Below, piece by piece: positions 7,771 through 14,290 of a stretch of DNA of 32,815 nt; the first letter of the stretch is position 1, and the number at the start of each line of letters is the position of its first letter. The position numbers were made by a program, and so were the translations under genes. The notes below the pieces were generated by a model that saw nothing but the letters and a program-made list of their open reading frames with translations, had not been told where the DNA came from and ran no database searches. The DNA is from a virus, in IMG/VR virus record IMGVR_UViG_3300022752_000241, positions 1 to 32,815 of that record. One strand, written 5' to 3'.

Positions 7771-7793
7771 CTTAAGTTTAAGTTTATACAGCA
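7771..7793. repeat. 23-bp repeat, copy 1
   Basis: This stretch matches 24980-25002 at 21 of 23 positions in the same orientation and includes TTAAGTTTATACAGCA. It covers the stop codon of the gene at 7784-8209. On the minus strand it reads CTGTATAAA, like the CTGTACAAA of the 33-bp repeat, so both may bind one protein. Confidence 0.5.
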
Positions 7794-8209
7794 GAGGTTT
7801 CTTCGGTCTCAGACCACACAGTTTCCAGTTCATTAAGTCGACCTAGAAGTACGGACATTGCTGTCTCCTTGGCGTTCTCTACATAACCGATATCCTGATA
7901 GATGTCTTTAATGACTAATTTATAAGCGTCAGTTAGTTTGCTCACTATTACCACCTCCTCTTCTTTTAGTTTTAGAGTTGGGCAATAATCTACCTTTTTA
8001 CTTTGATTCATAAGGATATCGCCGTTGGAGTGGTAAGTTCTGTTGATTATTAGTTCGTGCATCCAAGTCGAGTCACTAACCATATTTGATATGTGTTCAT
8101 TACACACAGAGCAGATAGCAAAGAAAGAGCCATCTTTACGATAACCCTCTCTAATATCTTTTGGAGTAAATGATAAGCCTTGTGGCTCAGTAGTCTTTTC
8201 GTCATTCAT
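7784..8209 (-). CDS. Hypothetical protein with one CxxC
   Basis: 141 residues. The N-terminal half has AICSVCNEHISNMV, a CxxC followed by a possible His ligand, and a later single Cys (DYCPTL), so a small zinc site is possible. The C-terminal half is helical and acidic. AAGG lies seven bases before the ATG. The family was not recognised. The gene ends inside the 23-bp repeat that precedes the next promoter. Confidence 0.5.
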   Translation of the reverse strand: MNDEKTTEPQGLSFTPKDIREGYRKDGSFFAICSVCNEHISNMVSDSTWMHELIINRTYHSNGDILMNQSKKVDYCPTLKLKEEEVVIVSKLTDAYKLVIKDIYQDIGYVENAKETAMSVLLGRLNELETVWSETEETSAV

Positions 8210-8246
8210 ATTTCAACCTTAGCAAACTTCTTTATAGAAGTCAAGT

Positions 8247-8600
8247 TTATTTGGAGTCTGTTTCTTTCTGCTTTAGTTCCTTTAAAACCTTTTTCTTGGC
8301 TTTATATTCTTTAACCATATGTTGGTCAGTTTTATTCCTGCTATGGACAGTCTTTACCATTTCAAGTCTGCAACTTCTAAAGCACTCAAATTTATTGTTG
8401 CCACCCCAGACGTCCACCCATTCCTTACCTTTTTCAGTTTTTACATACTTTACAAAGCGGTAGCGACCAGACCAACCAGCAATCTTTAGTTCAGTTCCTT
8501 GCTTTACGTGTCGCCCATTGATTTGCATCTCTGTGACTATTTCCCATTGTGCATCAGGTCTAACTGACTCAGGCACATCTATTTTCTTTTTCTTACCCAT
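8247..8600 (-). CDS. Hypothetical basic protein
   Basis: 117 residues from the ATG at 8600; an in-frame ATG at 8651 would add 17 residues but lies upstream of an excellent promoter. The product starts with GKKKKIDVPE, has a probable small beta domain (TELKIAGWSGRYRFVKYV, then WVDVWGG, then two close cysteines) and ends in a lysine-rich helix. A nucleic-acid-binding role is possible from the charge; nothing more specific is visible. Confidence 0.55.
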   Translation of the reverse strand: MGKKKKIDVPESVRPDAQWEIVTEMQINGRHVKQGTELKIAGWSGRYRFVKYVKTEKGKEWVDVWGGNNKFECFRSCRLEMVKTVHSRNKTDQHMVKEYKAKKKVLKELKQKETDSK

Positions 8601-8606
8601 AATTCC

Positions 8607-8635
8607 ATTATACCTATTCGTGTGGTATTTGTCTA
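8607..8635 (-). promoter_or_regulatory. Leaderless promoter TAGACA-17-TATAAT
   Basis: On the minus strand TAGACA (8635-8630), a 17-bp spacer and a perfect TATAAT (8612-8607) end six bases before the ATG at 8600. The transcript should therefore begin at the start codon. This decides the start of the gene. Confidence 0.7.
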
Positions 8636-8664
8636 CTACTTTATAGCACATTTTTTAGGTAAGT

Positions 8665-8698
8665 AAAAACCCCCTACAACAATGAAGCGTAGGGGGTT
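8665..8698 (-). terminator. Intrinsic terminator of the ncRNA
   Basis: CCCCCTAC and GTAGGGGG form an 8-bp stem around an 11-nt loop. On the minus strand it is followed by TTTTT, so it ends transcripts coming from higher coordinates; the plus side lacks a T run. Confidence 0.8.
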
Positions 8699-8927
8699 AG
8701 TATGAATAGGTGGATTTCGTTTTACCACCAACGCATAGCCACCAGGTTCTCTAGCGATTATCTGCGTACCTGCCGTTGAGTTTTCCACTCGGTTGATTAG
8801 ACCCGACAGTGCCTTCTCCCTGTTGGCACAGAGATTCAGCCATATTCCGACTGACTTGCAATTCAGCCGTTTGTGAATTGTCGGGACTTGAACCCGATGT
8901 TTGCCTGACCAAACAATTCTCCCTTGA

Positions 8928-8984
8928 CTATCCAGCCAAGAATTCTTCAGCACTATCTAGTGCCTTAGAAATATTGTATTTCAT
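8928..8984 (-). CDS. 18-residue peptide inside the ncRNA
   Basis: MKYNISKALDSAEEFLAG follows an AGGA five bases before its ATG. It looks like an amphipathic helix rather than random sequence. It may make the ncRNA a dual-function or attenuator-type RNA, or be chance. Confidence is low. Confidence 0.3.
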   Translation of the reverse strand: MKYNISKALDSAEEFLAG

Positions 8985-9161
8985 ATTTCCTAACTTGTCA
9001 AATCCAATTGTGAGTTGGCTCGCTGTTTGTTTCAACTACTTGGATATAGAGTCTGATTCATTCAATAATATTCTTGAACTTCACATCGTCGCACTTTTTG
9101 TTACCTCACAAAACTAGGGAGTGCCCTAACCGTTTTGGCAATTTAACTTGCTAGTAAAAAG

Positions 9162-9190
9162 ATAATACAAAACTATTTTATTTTTGTCAA
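9162..9190 (-). promoter_or_regulatory. Sigma70-type promoter TTGACA-17-TATTAT
   Basis: On the minus strand TTGACA (9190-9185), exactly 17 bases, and TATTAT (9167-9162). The predicted start is the A at 9155. It is the best promoter in the window and drives the ncRNA. Confidence 0.8.
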
Positions 9191-9200
9191 CTATTATTTG

Positions 9201-9271
9201 TGGACTGTGTAGATTTGCACTACCGACTACTACCTACCGAATCGACTCGTAGCCTATGGCTACGCCAGTCC
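9201..9271 (-). ncRNA. Cloverleaf-like RNA element A
   Basis: The 71-nt segment is closed by GGACTG/CAGTCC plus a terminal A. Inside are GTAGCC-ATA-GGCTAC, a weaker CGATT/AGTCG stem, and a T-like arm GTAG-TGCAAAT-CTAC. The topology is that of a tRNA, but the first arm lacks a D-loop, no seven-base anticodon loop is present, and the T-like loop has G at the second position. Confidence 0.5.
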
Positions 9272-9329
9272 TTGGAGATTCCGTTGCCTAGGACGGGTAG
9301 ACCGCTTTACGCTCCTTTGTCTACAAGCG

Positions 9330-9412
9330 TGGACTGCGAGGAATCGCACCTCGGAAACTCCATACGGAGCACCTCTCGCTACTTTATCCATGGTAGTCAA
9401 GTAGCACAGTCC
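9330..9412 (-). ncRNA. Cloverleaf-like RNA element B
   Basis: An 83-nt segment with the same GGACTG/CAGTCCA closing helix as A and C. Arm one is a perfect 7-bp GCTACTT/AAGTAGC stem, arm two GCTCC-GTAT-GGAGT, and arm three CGAGG-TGCGATT-CCTCG. It begins six bases after the stop of the membrane-protein gene at 9419-9664. Between B and A (9272-9329) are further small inverted repeats (GTAGAC/GTCTAC). Confidence 0.5.
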
Positions 9413-9418
9413 TAAAGT

Positions 9419-9664
9419 TTATTTAGTCTTTCTCTTAGAGATGGCAATACCTAAATCAAAAAGACCTAGAGTAATAGCAATTGGCAAAAGTGGCAAACTA
9501 TAAAAAGCAACAAACATCATAACCCTCGCAGCATCACTAACTGCTGCGTGAGAGTTGACATTGAAACCTGCTAAAACATAGACTGTGCTAATTGCTAGTA
9601 GTGGAATTAGTCCTAAAACAATTCCAGTCTTGCGTAATACTTTTTGTACTTTATCTTTATTCAT
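9419..9664 (-). CDS. Two-helix membrane protein
   Basis: 81 residues: a basic N-terminus, a hydrophobic helix at about residues 14-33, a short polar loop, a second helix at about 46-72, and a basic tail (KRKTK). A weak purine-rich AGAGAAAG precedes the ATG. It sits between RNA elements C (upstream) and B (downstream), 33 and 6 bp away, so it is probably on the same transcript. No family was recognised; holin-like or superinfection-exclusion roles are only possibilities. Confidence 0.5.
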   Translation of the reverse strand: MNKDKVQKVLRKTGIVLGLIPLLAISTVYVLAGFNVNSHAAVSDAARVMMFVAFYSLPLLPIAITLGLFDLGIAISKRKTK

Positions 9665-9697
9665 CTATTTTTCTTTCTCTATTATTTGGTTGTTGCG

Positions 9698-9761
9698 TGG
9701 ACTGTGTAGATTTGCACTACCAACTTCGAGAGTTGACTTTAGCCCAAGGGCTAACCAGTCC
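9698..9761 (-). ncRNA. Cloverleaf-like RNA element C
   Basis: 64 nt closed by GGACTG/CAGTCC plus A. Arm one is TTAGCC-CTTG-GGCTAA, arm two TCAAC-TCTCGAA-GTTGG, and arm three GTAG-TGCAAAT-CTAC. The last 23 nt equal those of element A, while arm one differs in sequence but keeps full pairing. It is too short and lacks a D-loop for a normal tRNA. Confidence 0.5.
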
Positions 9762-9815
9762 TGAAACTAAGAACCCTAATGTCAAAGCAATAGGGGGAAT
9801 CCTACTCTCAGTTTC
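9762..9815 (-). ncRNA. Cloverleaf-like RNA element D
   Basis: 54 nt closed by a 7-bp helix GAAACTG/TAGTTTC followed by A, abutting element C with no gap, as in processed RNA arrays. Inside are GTAGG/CCTAT or the alternative CCCTA/TAGGG. Between it and the tmRNA (9816-9878) are further hairpins: CCTAG/CTAGG, GAGGT/ACCTC and CCCC/GGGG. Confidence 0.4.
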
Positions 9816-9878
9816 TAAACGCCTAGCCTTGCGACTAGGGTGAGGTACGAGACCTCAATGCCCCTAACGGGGTCATCG

Positions 9879-10230
9879 TGGAGATGAGGGGAGTCGAACC
9901 CCTGTCCTGAAAGGTTTATATGTTCTTCTACACGCTTAGGCAGTTTGCTTTGTGTTCCCGATGGTTGACCTGCCAGACATCGAGTCAGATTCAATTACGG
10001 TTTGAATCGTTACCGCACTGCTAGTTGTTCTCTTTATTTAAAACCTAGATGCCCAGCGAGAACTACTGCTTTTCTAGGGGCAAATGCGAACGCAACCTAA
10101 CTAAAGATTACGCAGCAAGAGCGAATGCGGAACGAGATTCAGCATTTATTGTTTTAGCGGATTCAAGAGAGACCGCCATCTCTGCGTGCTTCACCATACT
10201 AAAGTCTCCCAGTCGAAACCAGGCATCCCC
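9879..10230 (-). ncRNA. ssrA: tmRNA (transfer-messenger RNA)
   Basis: The 352-nt RNA has the tmRNA hallmarks. The 5' end GGGGATG pairs with CATCTCC at the 3' end, with the G3-U70 wobble recognised by alanyl-tRNA synthetase. The D-like region contains TGGTTTCGACTGG, and the T-arm is AGGGG-TTCGACT-CCCCT. The tag reading frame ends in ALAA and a TAA at 10110-10108. With the resume codon GCT at 10143 the tag is AESRSAFALAA; an earlier GCT at 10158 would give AKTINAESRSAFALAA. CCA is not encoded after the discriminator A. The RNA would rescue stalled ribosomes with host SmpB and tag products for ClpXP-type proteolysis. A promoter lies at 10291-10263. Confidence 0.92.
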
Positions 10231-10262
10231 TTGGTGTTGCTTCACTATTTAGTTGTATAGAT

Positions 10263-10291
10263 ATGTTAGCACACTTAGTCTTTTTTTACAA
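10263..10291 (-). promoter_or_regulatory. Candidate tmRNA promoter TTGTAA-17-TAACAT
   Basis: On the minus strand TTGTAA (10291-10286), 17 bases, TAACAT (10268-10263); predicted start about 10256, leaving about 26 nt of 5' leader to be trimmed from the tmRNA. It overlaps the 3' end of the small basic protein gene. Confidence 0.5.
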
Positions 10292-10409
10292 CTAAGCGAC
10301 GCTTTTCTTTGTCAAAAATCTTAGGGCGTTTCTTACTAGCCTTGCCATTTTGTCTGCCAGAACTTTTTACTTCTGGTGCTGGCTTTGCACCACCCTTGTT
10401 CTTTGCCAT
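10275..10409 (-). CDS. 44-residue lysine/arginine-rich protein
   Basis: The frame begins MAKNKGGAKPAPEV and ends EKRRLVVKKD, with about one third Lys/Arg. AGGAG lies six bases before the ATG, which supports translation. It could bind nucleic acid, for example as a small RNA- or DNA-packing protein; that is inferred from charge alone. It lies directly upstream of the tmRNA and its last codons contain the candidate tmRNA promoter. Confidence 0.6.
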   Translation of the reverse strand: MAKNKGGAKPAPEVKSSGRQNGKASKKRPKIFDKEKRRLVVKKD

Positions 10410-10480
10410 ATCTACTCCTATTTTATAAGTTGCTTATAGATGCTATCATACCCTGTTCGCTATCGGAGTATTGTATTAAT

Positions 10481-10510
10481 TTGCAATCTAATAGAACCTG
10501 TGTTTATAAT
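10481..10510 (+). promoter_or_regulatory. Promoter TTGCAA-18-TATAAT
   Basis: TTGCAA (10481-10486), 18 bases and a consensus TATAAT (10505-10510) precede the HTH gene. The predicted start is near 10517, giving a leader of about 33 nt that contains AAAGGAG. Confidence 0.65.
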
Positions 10511-10549
10511 GAGGTATAAATGTTTTTCACAACGACAAAAGGAGAAAAT

Positions 10550-11011
10550 ATGAAAGACGAGTTAGTTGAGCAGTACGCTCCACTACTGAAAGAACTTCTT
10601 CCATTGGCTCGAAAGGCTTATGGCTCTAGAAGTACAGTATCACCACAGCACGACGCTAGTCGTGAATACACCAGACTGCTTGTTGAGTACTACAACAAGG
10701 GTGGCTCTTTGATTGCAATTGCTCAGGCAGTTGGAGTTACTTATGCTGGAGTCCGCAGACGTGTGACAACTTCTGACATTACACCATCTAGTAAGCGTAA
10801 CCGCAGTCGTGCAACTGAGACTGATGTTGCCCTAGCGGTTGAAAGAATCAAACAAGCAAAACTACATGGAGTAGATGAATATCACGAAGCACTACGCCGA
10901 GAGTACGAAGACAACGGAATCTCTCTGACCAAGATTGCCAAGGCAATGGGTCTAAGTTCTTCAAACCCTCTATATTACGGAGTGGCTAGAACAAAAATTA
11001 AAAAGGCTTAG
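10550..11011 (+). CDS. DNA-binding protein with two helix-turn-helix motifs
   Basis: 153 residues from the ATG at 10550, chosen because AAAGGAG ends six bases before it; an upstream ATG at 10520 has no ribosome-binding site. Two HTH-like segments are visible, IAIAQAVGVTYAGVRRRV at about residue 58 and LTKIAKAMGLSSSNPLYYGV at about residue 126, separated by a basic, charged linker. A transcription regulator or DNA-binding replication factor is likely. It is monocistronic, with its own promoter and a strong terminator, and faces away from the RNA region, so it may control early functions. Confidence 0.65.
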   Translation: MKDELVEQYAPLLKELLPLARKAYGSRSTVSPQHDASREYTRLLVEYYNKGGSLIAIAQAVGVTYAGVRRRVTTSDITPSSKRNRSRATETDVALAVERIKQAKLHGVDEYHEALRREYEDNGISLTKIAKAMGLSSSNPLYYGVARTKIKKA

Positions 11012-11023
11012 TAGCCAAAAAAT

Positions 11024-11056
11024 GAAAACCCCCCTGACGCTAATCGGGGGGTTTTC
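11024..11056. terminator. Bidirectional intrinsic terminator
   Basis: GAAAACCCCCC and GGGGGGTTTTC form a perfect 11-bp stem with an 11-nt loop. T tracts on both strands serve the HTH gene (+) and the operon ending at 11112 (-). Confidence 0.85.
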
Positions 11057-11111
11057 TATTTAGTTATAGGCATTACAACCGTGCGACTGGTTGTAAGTAA
11101 ATACTAGCAGA

Positions 11112-11381
11112 TTATTCGGCAGACTTGCTCTTCTTTGTTTCAGCCAAAGCAGCCTCTGCTGAACTAGCAAACGCAACGTTGATTTCGTCGTTGTCAAGTT
11201 TTCCGTCTACAACATAAGCACGAGCCAAAGACTCAGCCACTTCCATTACGCCAACAAAGGCAGCAATTAAAGATGATTGCCATAGTTCAACGCCACCGAT
11301 AGAACCAGCAGCAAGAACAGCACTGACTTTTAGGATTACAAGAGCAATAGTTCTCTTGAAGATGGTTAATGCAGTTTTCAA
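11112..11381 (-). CDS. Membrane protein, paralogue of the 2173-2469 holin candidate
   Basis: 89 residues starting at a TTG with a good GGGAG seven bases upstream; no ATG alternative exists near the start. Two hydrophobic helices (about residues 8-28 and 34-48) are followed by VDGKLDNDEINVAF and an Ala/Lys-rich tail. The motif and order match the protein at 2173-2469. It is the last gene of the ribonucleotide reductase operon, far from the endolysin, so it may be a second holin, an antiholin or a membrane protein with another job. Confidence 0.65.
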   Translation of the reverse strand: MKTALTIFKRTIALVILKVSAVLAAGSIGGVELWQSSLIAAFVGVMEVAESLARAYVVDGKLDNDEINVAFASSAEAALAETKKSKSAE

Positions 11382-11443
11382 GGTTTTCTCCCTAGGATAG
11401 ATGTGGGTAATTCACCCCTCTCCCAAGGTCTACTTCTATTTTA

Positions 11444-11764
11444 CTACTTCTGCTTAGAGGCTATTTCCTCAATAGATTCGCCAGTAATTTTTATTCGGCG
11501 TCTGATTTCTTTTCTTTGACCATCGGTAGTTCCACCCCAAATACCTTGCTCGTTGTTCTTGAAGGCAAAGATTAAGCAATCAACTTTATAAACGCAAGTA
11601 GAGCAAACTTCTTTTGCTCCTCTTTCGTTGTAGTAACTAGCGTTTATGTTTCCCTCGACATCCTGAGGAAAGAATAACTCAGGGTCTATTTCAGAACATA
11701 TTGGCATCCCTTTTTCTAAAGATAAAAACGGTAGAACGTGCTGGGACAAGTCAATATCTGACAT
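11444..11764 (-). CDS. WhiB-family iron-sulfur transcription factor
   Basis: 106 residues with the WhiB signature: a first Cys in PICSEIDPELFFP, then CSTC and a fourth Cys (DCLIFA) to hold a 4Fe-4S cluster, followed by the GIWGGTT turn and a basic helix (QRKEIRRRIK). WhiB proteins are confined to Actinobacteria and their phages and bind the principal sigma factor; phage versions such as WhiB of TM4 inhibit host WhiB2. Here the gene follows nrdJ, nrdH and the FmdB-like gene, so it may respond to redox state or reprogram host transcription. Confidence 0.9.
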   Translation of the reverse strand: MSDIDLSQHVLPFLSLEKGMPICSEIDPELFFPQDVEGNINASYYNERGAKEVCSTCVYKVDCLIFAFKNNEQGIWGGTTDGQRKEIRRRIKITGESIEEIASKQK

Positions 11765-11780
11765 AAATCTCTTTCTTTAG

Positions 11781-11963
11781 TTACGCCCTACTTGAATTAA
11801 AGCCTGTACCTTTAAATTGAATAGGAGGAGCATTGAATACTCTACTTAGATTACCACCACAACCATCAGCAGCACAAGTTAGTTTCTTTTCTTCCTCGTT
11901 CATACTGCGTATTTCTTTATGAGAGGAGTTGCACTTTTCACATACATATTCATACGTAGGCAT
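11781..11963 (-). CDS. FmdB-type zinc ribbon protein
   Basis: 60 residues beginning MPTYEYVCEKCNSS, the standard opening of FmdB-family zinc ribbons, with a second pair of cysteines (TCAADGC) and the ending PIQFKGTGFN. The role in this family is not settled; it is often described as a regulatory protein. The start overlaps the nrdH stop as TAATG, so both are translated together. Confidence 0.85.
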   Translation of the reverse strand: MPTYEYVCEKCNSSHKEIRSMNEEEKKLTCAADGCGGNLSRVFNAPPIQFKGTGFNSSRA

Positions 11964-12187
11964 TATTCACCAATCAACGAATTCAATTTGTCTAAACGGA
12001 ACCCAGACCAACTATCTTCACCAGCAACGACTACAGGTGCTGAAGCATAGCCTTTTTCTTCAATGAGAGAAAATACTTCTGGACTATCTTGAATCATTTT
12101 TGCTTCAAATGGAATTTCTTTTAGAGTCAGAAATCTTTTAGTCTGCTCACATGCTTGGCAGTTTGGATTGCTGTATACGATTACCAT
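11963..12187 (-). CDS. nrdH: NrdH/glutaredoxin-like redoxin
   Basis: 74 residues with the thioredoxin fold order and the redox motif NCQACEQTK at the N-terminus, then APVVV (cis-Pro) and a final GFRLDKL. NrdH proteins deliver electrons to ribonucleotide reductase. The start overlaps the reductase stop (TAATG), which supports this pairing. The CQAC active site differs from the common CVQC of NrdH but keeps the two cysteines. Confidence 0.85.
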   Translation of the reverse strand: MVIVYSNPNCQACEQTKRFLTLKEIPFEAKMIQDSPEVFSLIEEKGYASAPVVVAGEDSWSGFRLDKLNSLIGE

Positions 12188-14226
12188 TACTTCTGGTTCT
12201 CCACAATCAACTTGATTTCACATGCGTCTGTAGTGCAATATTTTTCACCGATTGCATCAAGACCTAGACCAGCGTAGATACCAGCAAAGTCGATAGGGAA
12301 CAACTTACCCTGAGCATCTTCATACTCTTCTTTGGTAATTTGTGTGTACGGCATTTGCTTATAGGTAAAGTTTCCAGACGGCAAGAACGATACAGTCTTC
12401 AAACTTCCGTCGTACATGTGTAGAACCTTTTCGATATCTCCAGCCTCAGTTTCAGGATTGAAAGAGATAGTTACAGACACAGAGTTGTCTGACCAGTAAC
12501 GCTGGGCAGTAGCAGCCAAGTTCATCTTCTCGTAGATGCTTACATCTTTCTCAGCACGCTTCGCCTGTGCCTTGATTGGGAAGTAAACAACAGAAGTGTG
12601 CTCTGGATTTTCTGACGCTGGCTCAACCGTGTAGTTAGCCATCTTGAATAGAGCCAACTGCGGGTCATCGTTTCCAAAACGAATTGCACGCATAAAGTAC
12701 TCACCACCTGGAGACCAGTGAGCACCAGGAGATTCTCCAGCCAAGATAGATACAGTACCTGATGGCTTGACGGTTGTGGTCTTGATTGACTCACGAACAC
12801 CTAGCCATTCAGAATATACAGAGTCATACTTTTTTACTACCGCATAACCTTCATCCATCCATTGACGCAAAACAGGCAGACCCTTGTTGTCAGCGAAGTT
12901 AGCAATACCAGAAATAGATGTACCAATTCTTCTGTTGCGTTGCATAATTGCGTTGGTCTCTTCCCAGTGTGTTGGGAGTAGTGTCACAGTCTTGGCATAC
13001 AAGTAGGCAAACTTCAAAGTTCTCTTGAAGTCTTCTACATCTGTGTGACGGTTTAGATAAGTCTCAACAAGAGTACACATTTCGTATGACTCAAGCGACT
13101 GCTCTGCACAAGGGTTGTATCCAGCAATACGCCAGTCCTTGTTATTGATAGGGTCAGCAAGACGACCATAAGCCTTAGAAATGTCTTCCCAGATAACACC
13201 TGGCTCACCATTACGGACAATACCGTCAATAATCTTTGAGAAGTCAGTTCCGACGTTTACCATGACTGAGTTATTTGACATCCAACCCCAGCCTGGTGCT
13301 TCTTCATCATAAGAGTTGCGAGCAGGGAAAGCCTCTGCGTTCTTTAGGTTCAAGAAGTTGTCGTCGTCAATGCGACCAATCAAAAGTTCGGCAGAGCGAC
13401 GAACGTTTCCAGACACAACACAGCGACCAATCAAGTTACCAATGTCAGCGATATCAACAGTAGTAAGTAGTTCACCAGCACGACCAGTGAAGATTTTACG
13501 AATAGCGTTGTGCAAATCAACCAGTGGTTTAGGACCTGAAGCAGTGCCACCAAAAGTAGCAATAGGAGCACCATATGGACGAATCTCGCTGTAATCAAAC
13601 TCCCAAGTCGGCTGGTCTGGCTTTAGGTGTGAGTTGATTAGAGCAACTGTAGATTCCTGCCAACCCTCACGAGTGTCAGGTACTAGGTAATTCTGAACAT
13701 CACCAGTTGAGTAAATCTCAAAGTTCTTGTCAGCACCCTTGTCATCAAAGCCAACACCGACACCTAGCATAGATGCTTCCATTAGGAATGCAAATGGCTT
13801 ACCTGGGTTCTGCTTGGTCATTTCCAAAGTAGAAACAAAAGCACAGTTCTGTAGTGAAGCAGAGTTCTTCTGACGATTTACAAGGTCGGTACCCATCTGA
13901 GATAAGCCACGACCAGGTGGAGACCACTTGAGGTCAAACAAACGGTCAAAGAACTCTTTAGCAGAAGCAGCAGCCTTGGCATCTGACCACGGCAAACGCT
14001 GTTGCTTTGCGTAATCTTTTTGTAGAGAGTAAGTTCCGTTAGTTACACGCTCACAGACTTCAGCCCAAGTTTCCTTAGTGCCGTCCTCCTTCTTGCGTGA
14101 ATAGGTACGTAGGAATGTAATCTCTCCTACGGAGTTTCCACCAGCATCTTTAAAACCAAATGGTGACTCCTTATCTTTGTAACTGTTGACAAATTCTTTA
14201 TTAAGTTCAAAAGAAAAAAGAGACAT
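12187..14226 (-). CDS. nrdJ: Adenosylcobalamin-dependent ribonucleotide reductase (class II)
   Basis: 679 residues, close to the usual length of monomeric class II enzymes that reduce ribonucleotides (commonly triphosphates) to deoxy forms. Visible motifs: NCAFVS with the first reducing Cys, GRCVVSGNVRRSAELLIG, the thiyl loop NPCAEQSLESYEMC, PSGTVSILAG, and a C-terminal pair CTTDAC. The enzyme needs vitamin B12 from the host. No Shine-Dalgarno sequence is obvious; a TATACT -10-like box is at 14270-14265. It is co-transcribed with nrdH, the FmdB-like gene and whiB. The start at 14226 gives the expected N-terminus, with SPFGFKDAGG near it. Confidence 0.93.
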   Translation of the reverse strand: MSLFSFELNKEFVNSYKDKESPFGFKDAGGNSVGEITFLRTYSRKKEDGTKETWAEVCERVTNGTYSLQKDYAKQQRLPWSDAKAAASAKEFFDRLFDLKWSPPGRGLSQMGTDLVNRQKNSASLQNCAFVSTLEMTKQNPGKPFAFLMEASMLGVGVGFDDKGADKNFEIYSTGDVQNYLVPDTREGWQESTVALINSHLKPDQPTWEFDYSEIRPYGAPIATFGGTASGPKPLVDLHNAIRKIFTGRAGELLTTVDIADIGNLIGRCVVSGNVRRSAELLIGRIDDDNFLNLKNAEAFPARNSYDEEAPGWGWMSNNSVMVNVGTDFSKIIDGIVRNGEPGVIWEDISKAYGRLADPINNKDWRIAGYNPCAEQSLESYEMCTLVETYLNRHTDVEDFKRTLKFAYLYAKTVTLLPTHWEETNAIMQRNRRIGTSISGIANFADNKGLPVLRQWMDEGYAVVKKYDSVYSEWLGVRESIKTTTVKPSGTVSILAGESPGAHWSPGGEYFMRAIRFGNDDPQLALFKMANYTVEPASENPEHTSVVYFPIKAQAKRAEKDVSIYEKMNLAATAQRYWSDNSVSVTISFNPETEAGDIEKVLHMYDGSLKTVSFLPSGNFTYKQMPYTQITKEEYEDAQGKLFPIDFAGIYAGLGLDAIGEKYCTTDACEIKLIVENQK

Positions 14227-14290
14227 GAAAATACCGATTCTGATTTGTAGGGATTGGAGATATCAGTATAGCGAAAAAAATTAGGGGGTA

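Larger units (their letters stand above)
8665..9155 (-). ncRNA. Structured ncRNA of about 490 nt, family unknown
   Basis: The unit is bounded by a near-consensus minus-strand promoter (9190-9162) and a strong terminator (8698-8665), and no gene of convincing length fills it. It is dense in hairpins, for example TAGGG/CCCTA near the 5' end, CAATTCA/TGAATTG, GTGCC/GGCAC, GAGT/ACTC and GGTGG/CCACC. One segment (about 8875-8915) is a tRNA T-arm look-alike, TCGGG-TTCAAGT-CCCGA, enclosed by GAATTG/CAATTC. That enclosing helix competes with CAATTCA/TGAATTG, so the RNA may have two folds. I tried standard tRNA, RNase P and group I intron layouts and none fits. Large phage RNAs such as GOLLD or ROOL are possible relatives but unproven. 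Confidence 0.6.

Noticed and set aside
8636-8953. 105-codon open frame on the minus strand
   Set aside because: It runs through the strong terminator and the hairpin-rich RNA, and its sequence shows no protein-like pattern.
8809-9117. 102-codon open frame on the plus strand
   Set aside because: It is antisense to the ncRNA, has no ribosome-binding site and an odd composition.
8665-9155. RNase P RNA or group I intron
   Set aside because: None of the conserved core segments that I know for these RNAs can be found.
9201-9815. Ordinary tRNA genes
   Set aside because: The elements are 54-83 nt, lack a D-loop with GG and a proper anticodon loop with U33, and have G instead of U in the T loop.
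10049-10252. 67-codon open frame on the plus strand
   Set aside because: It is the complement of the tmRNA.
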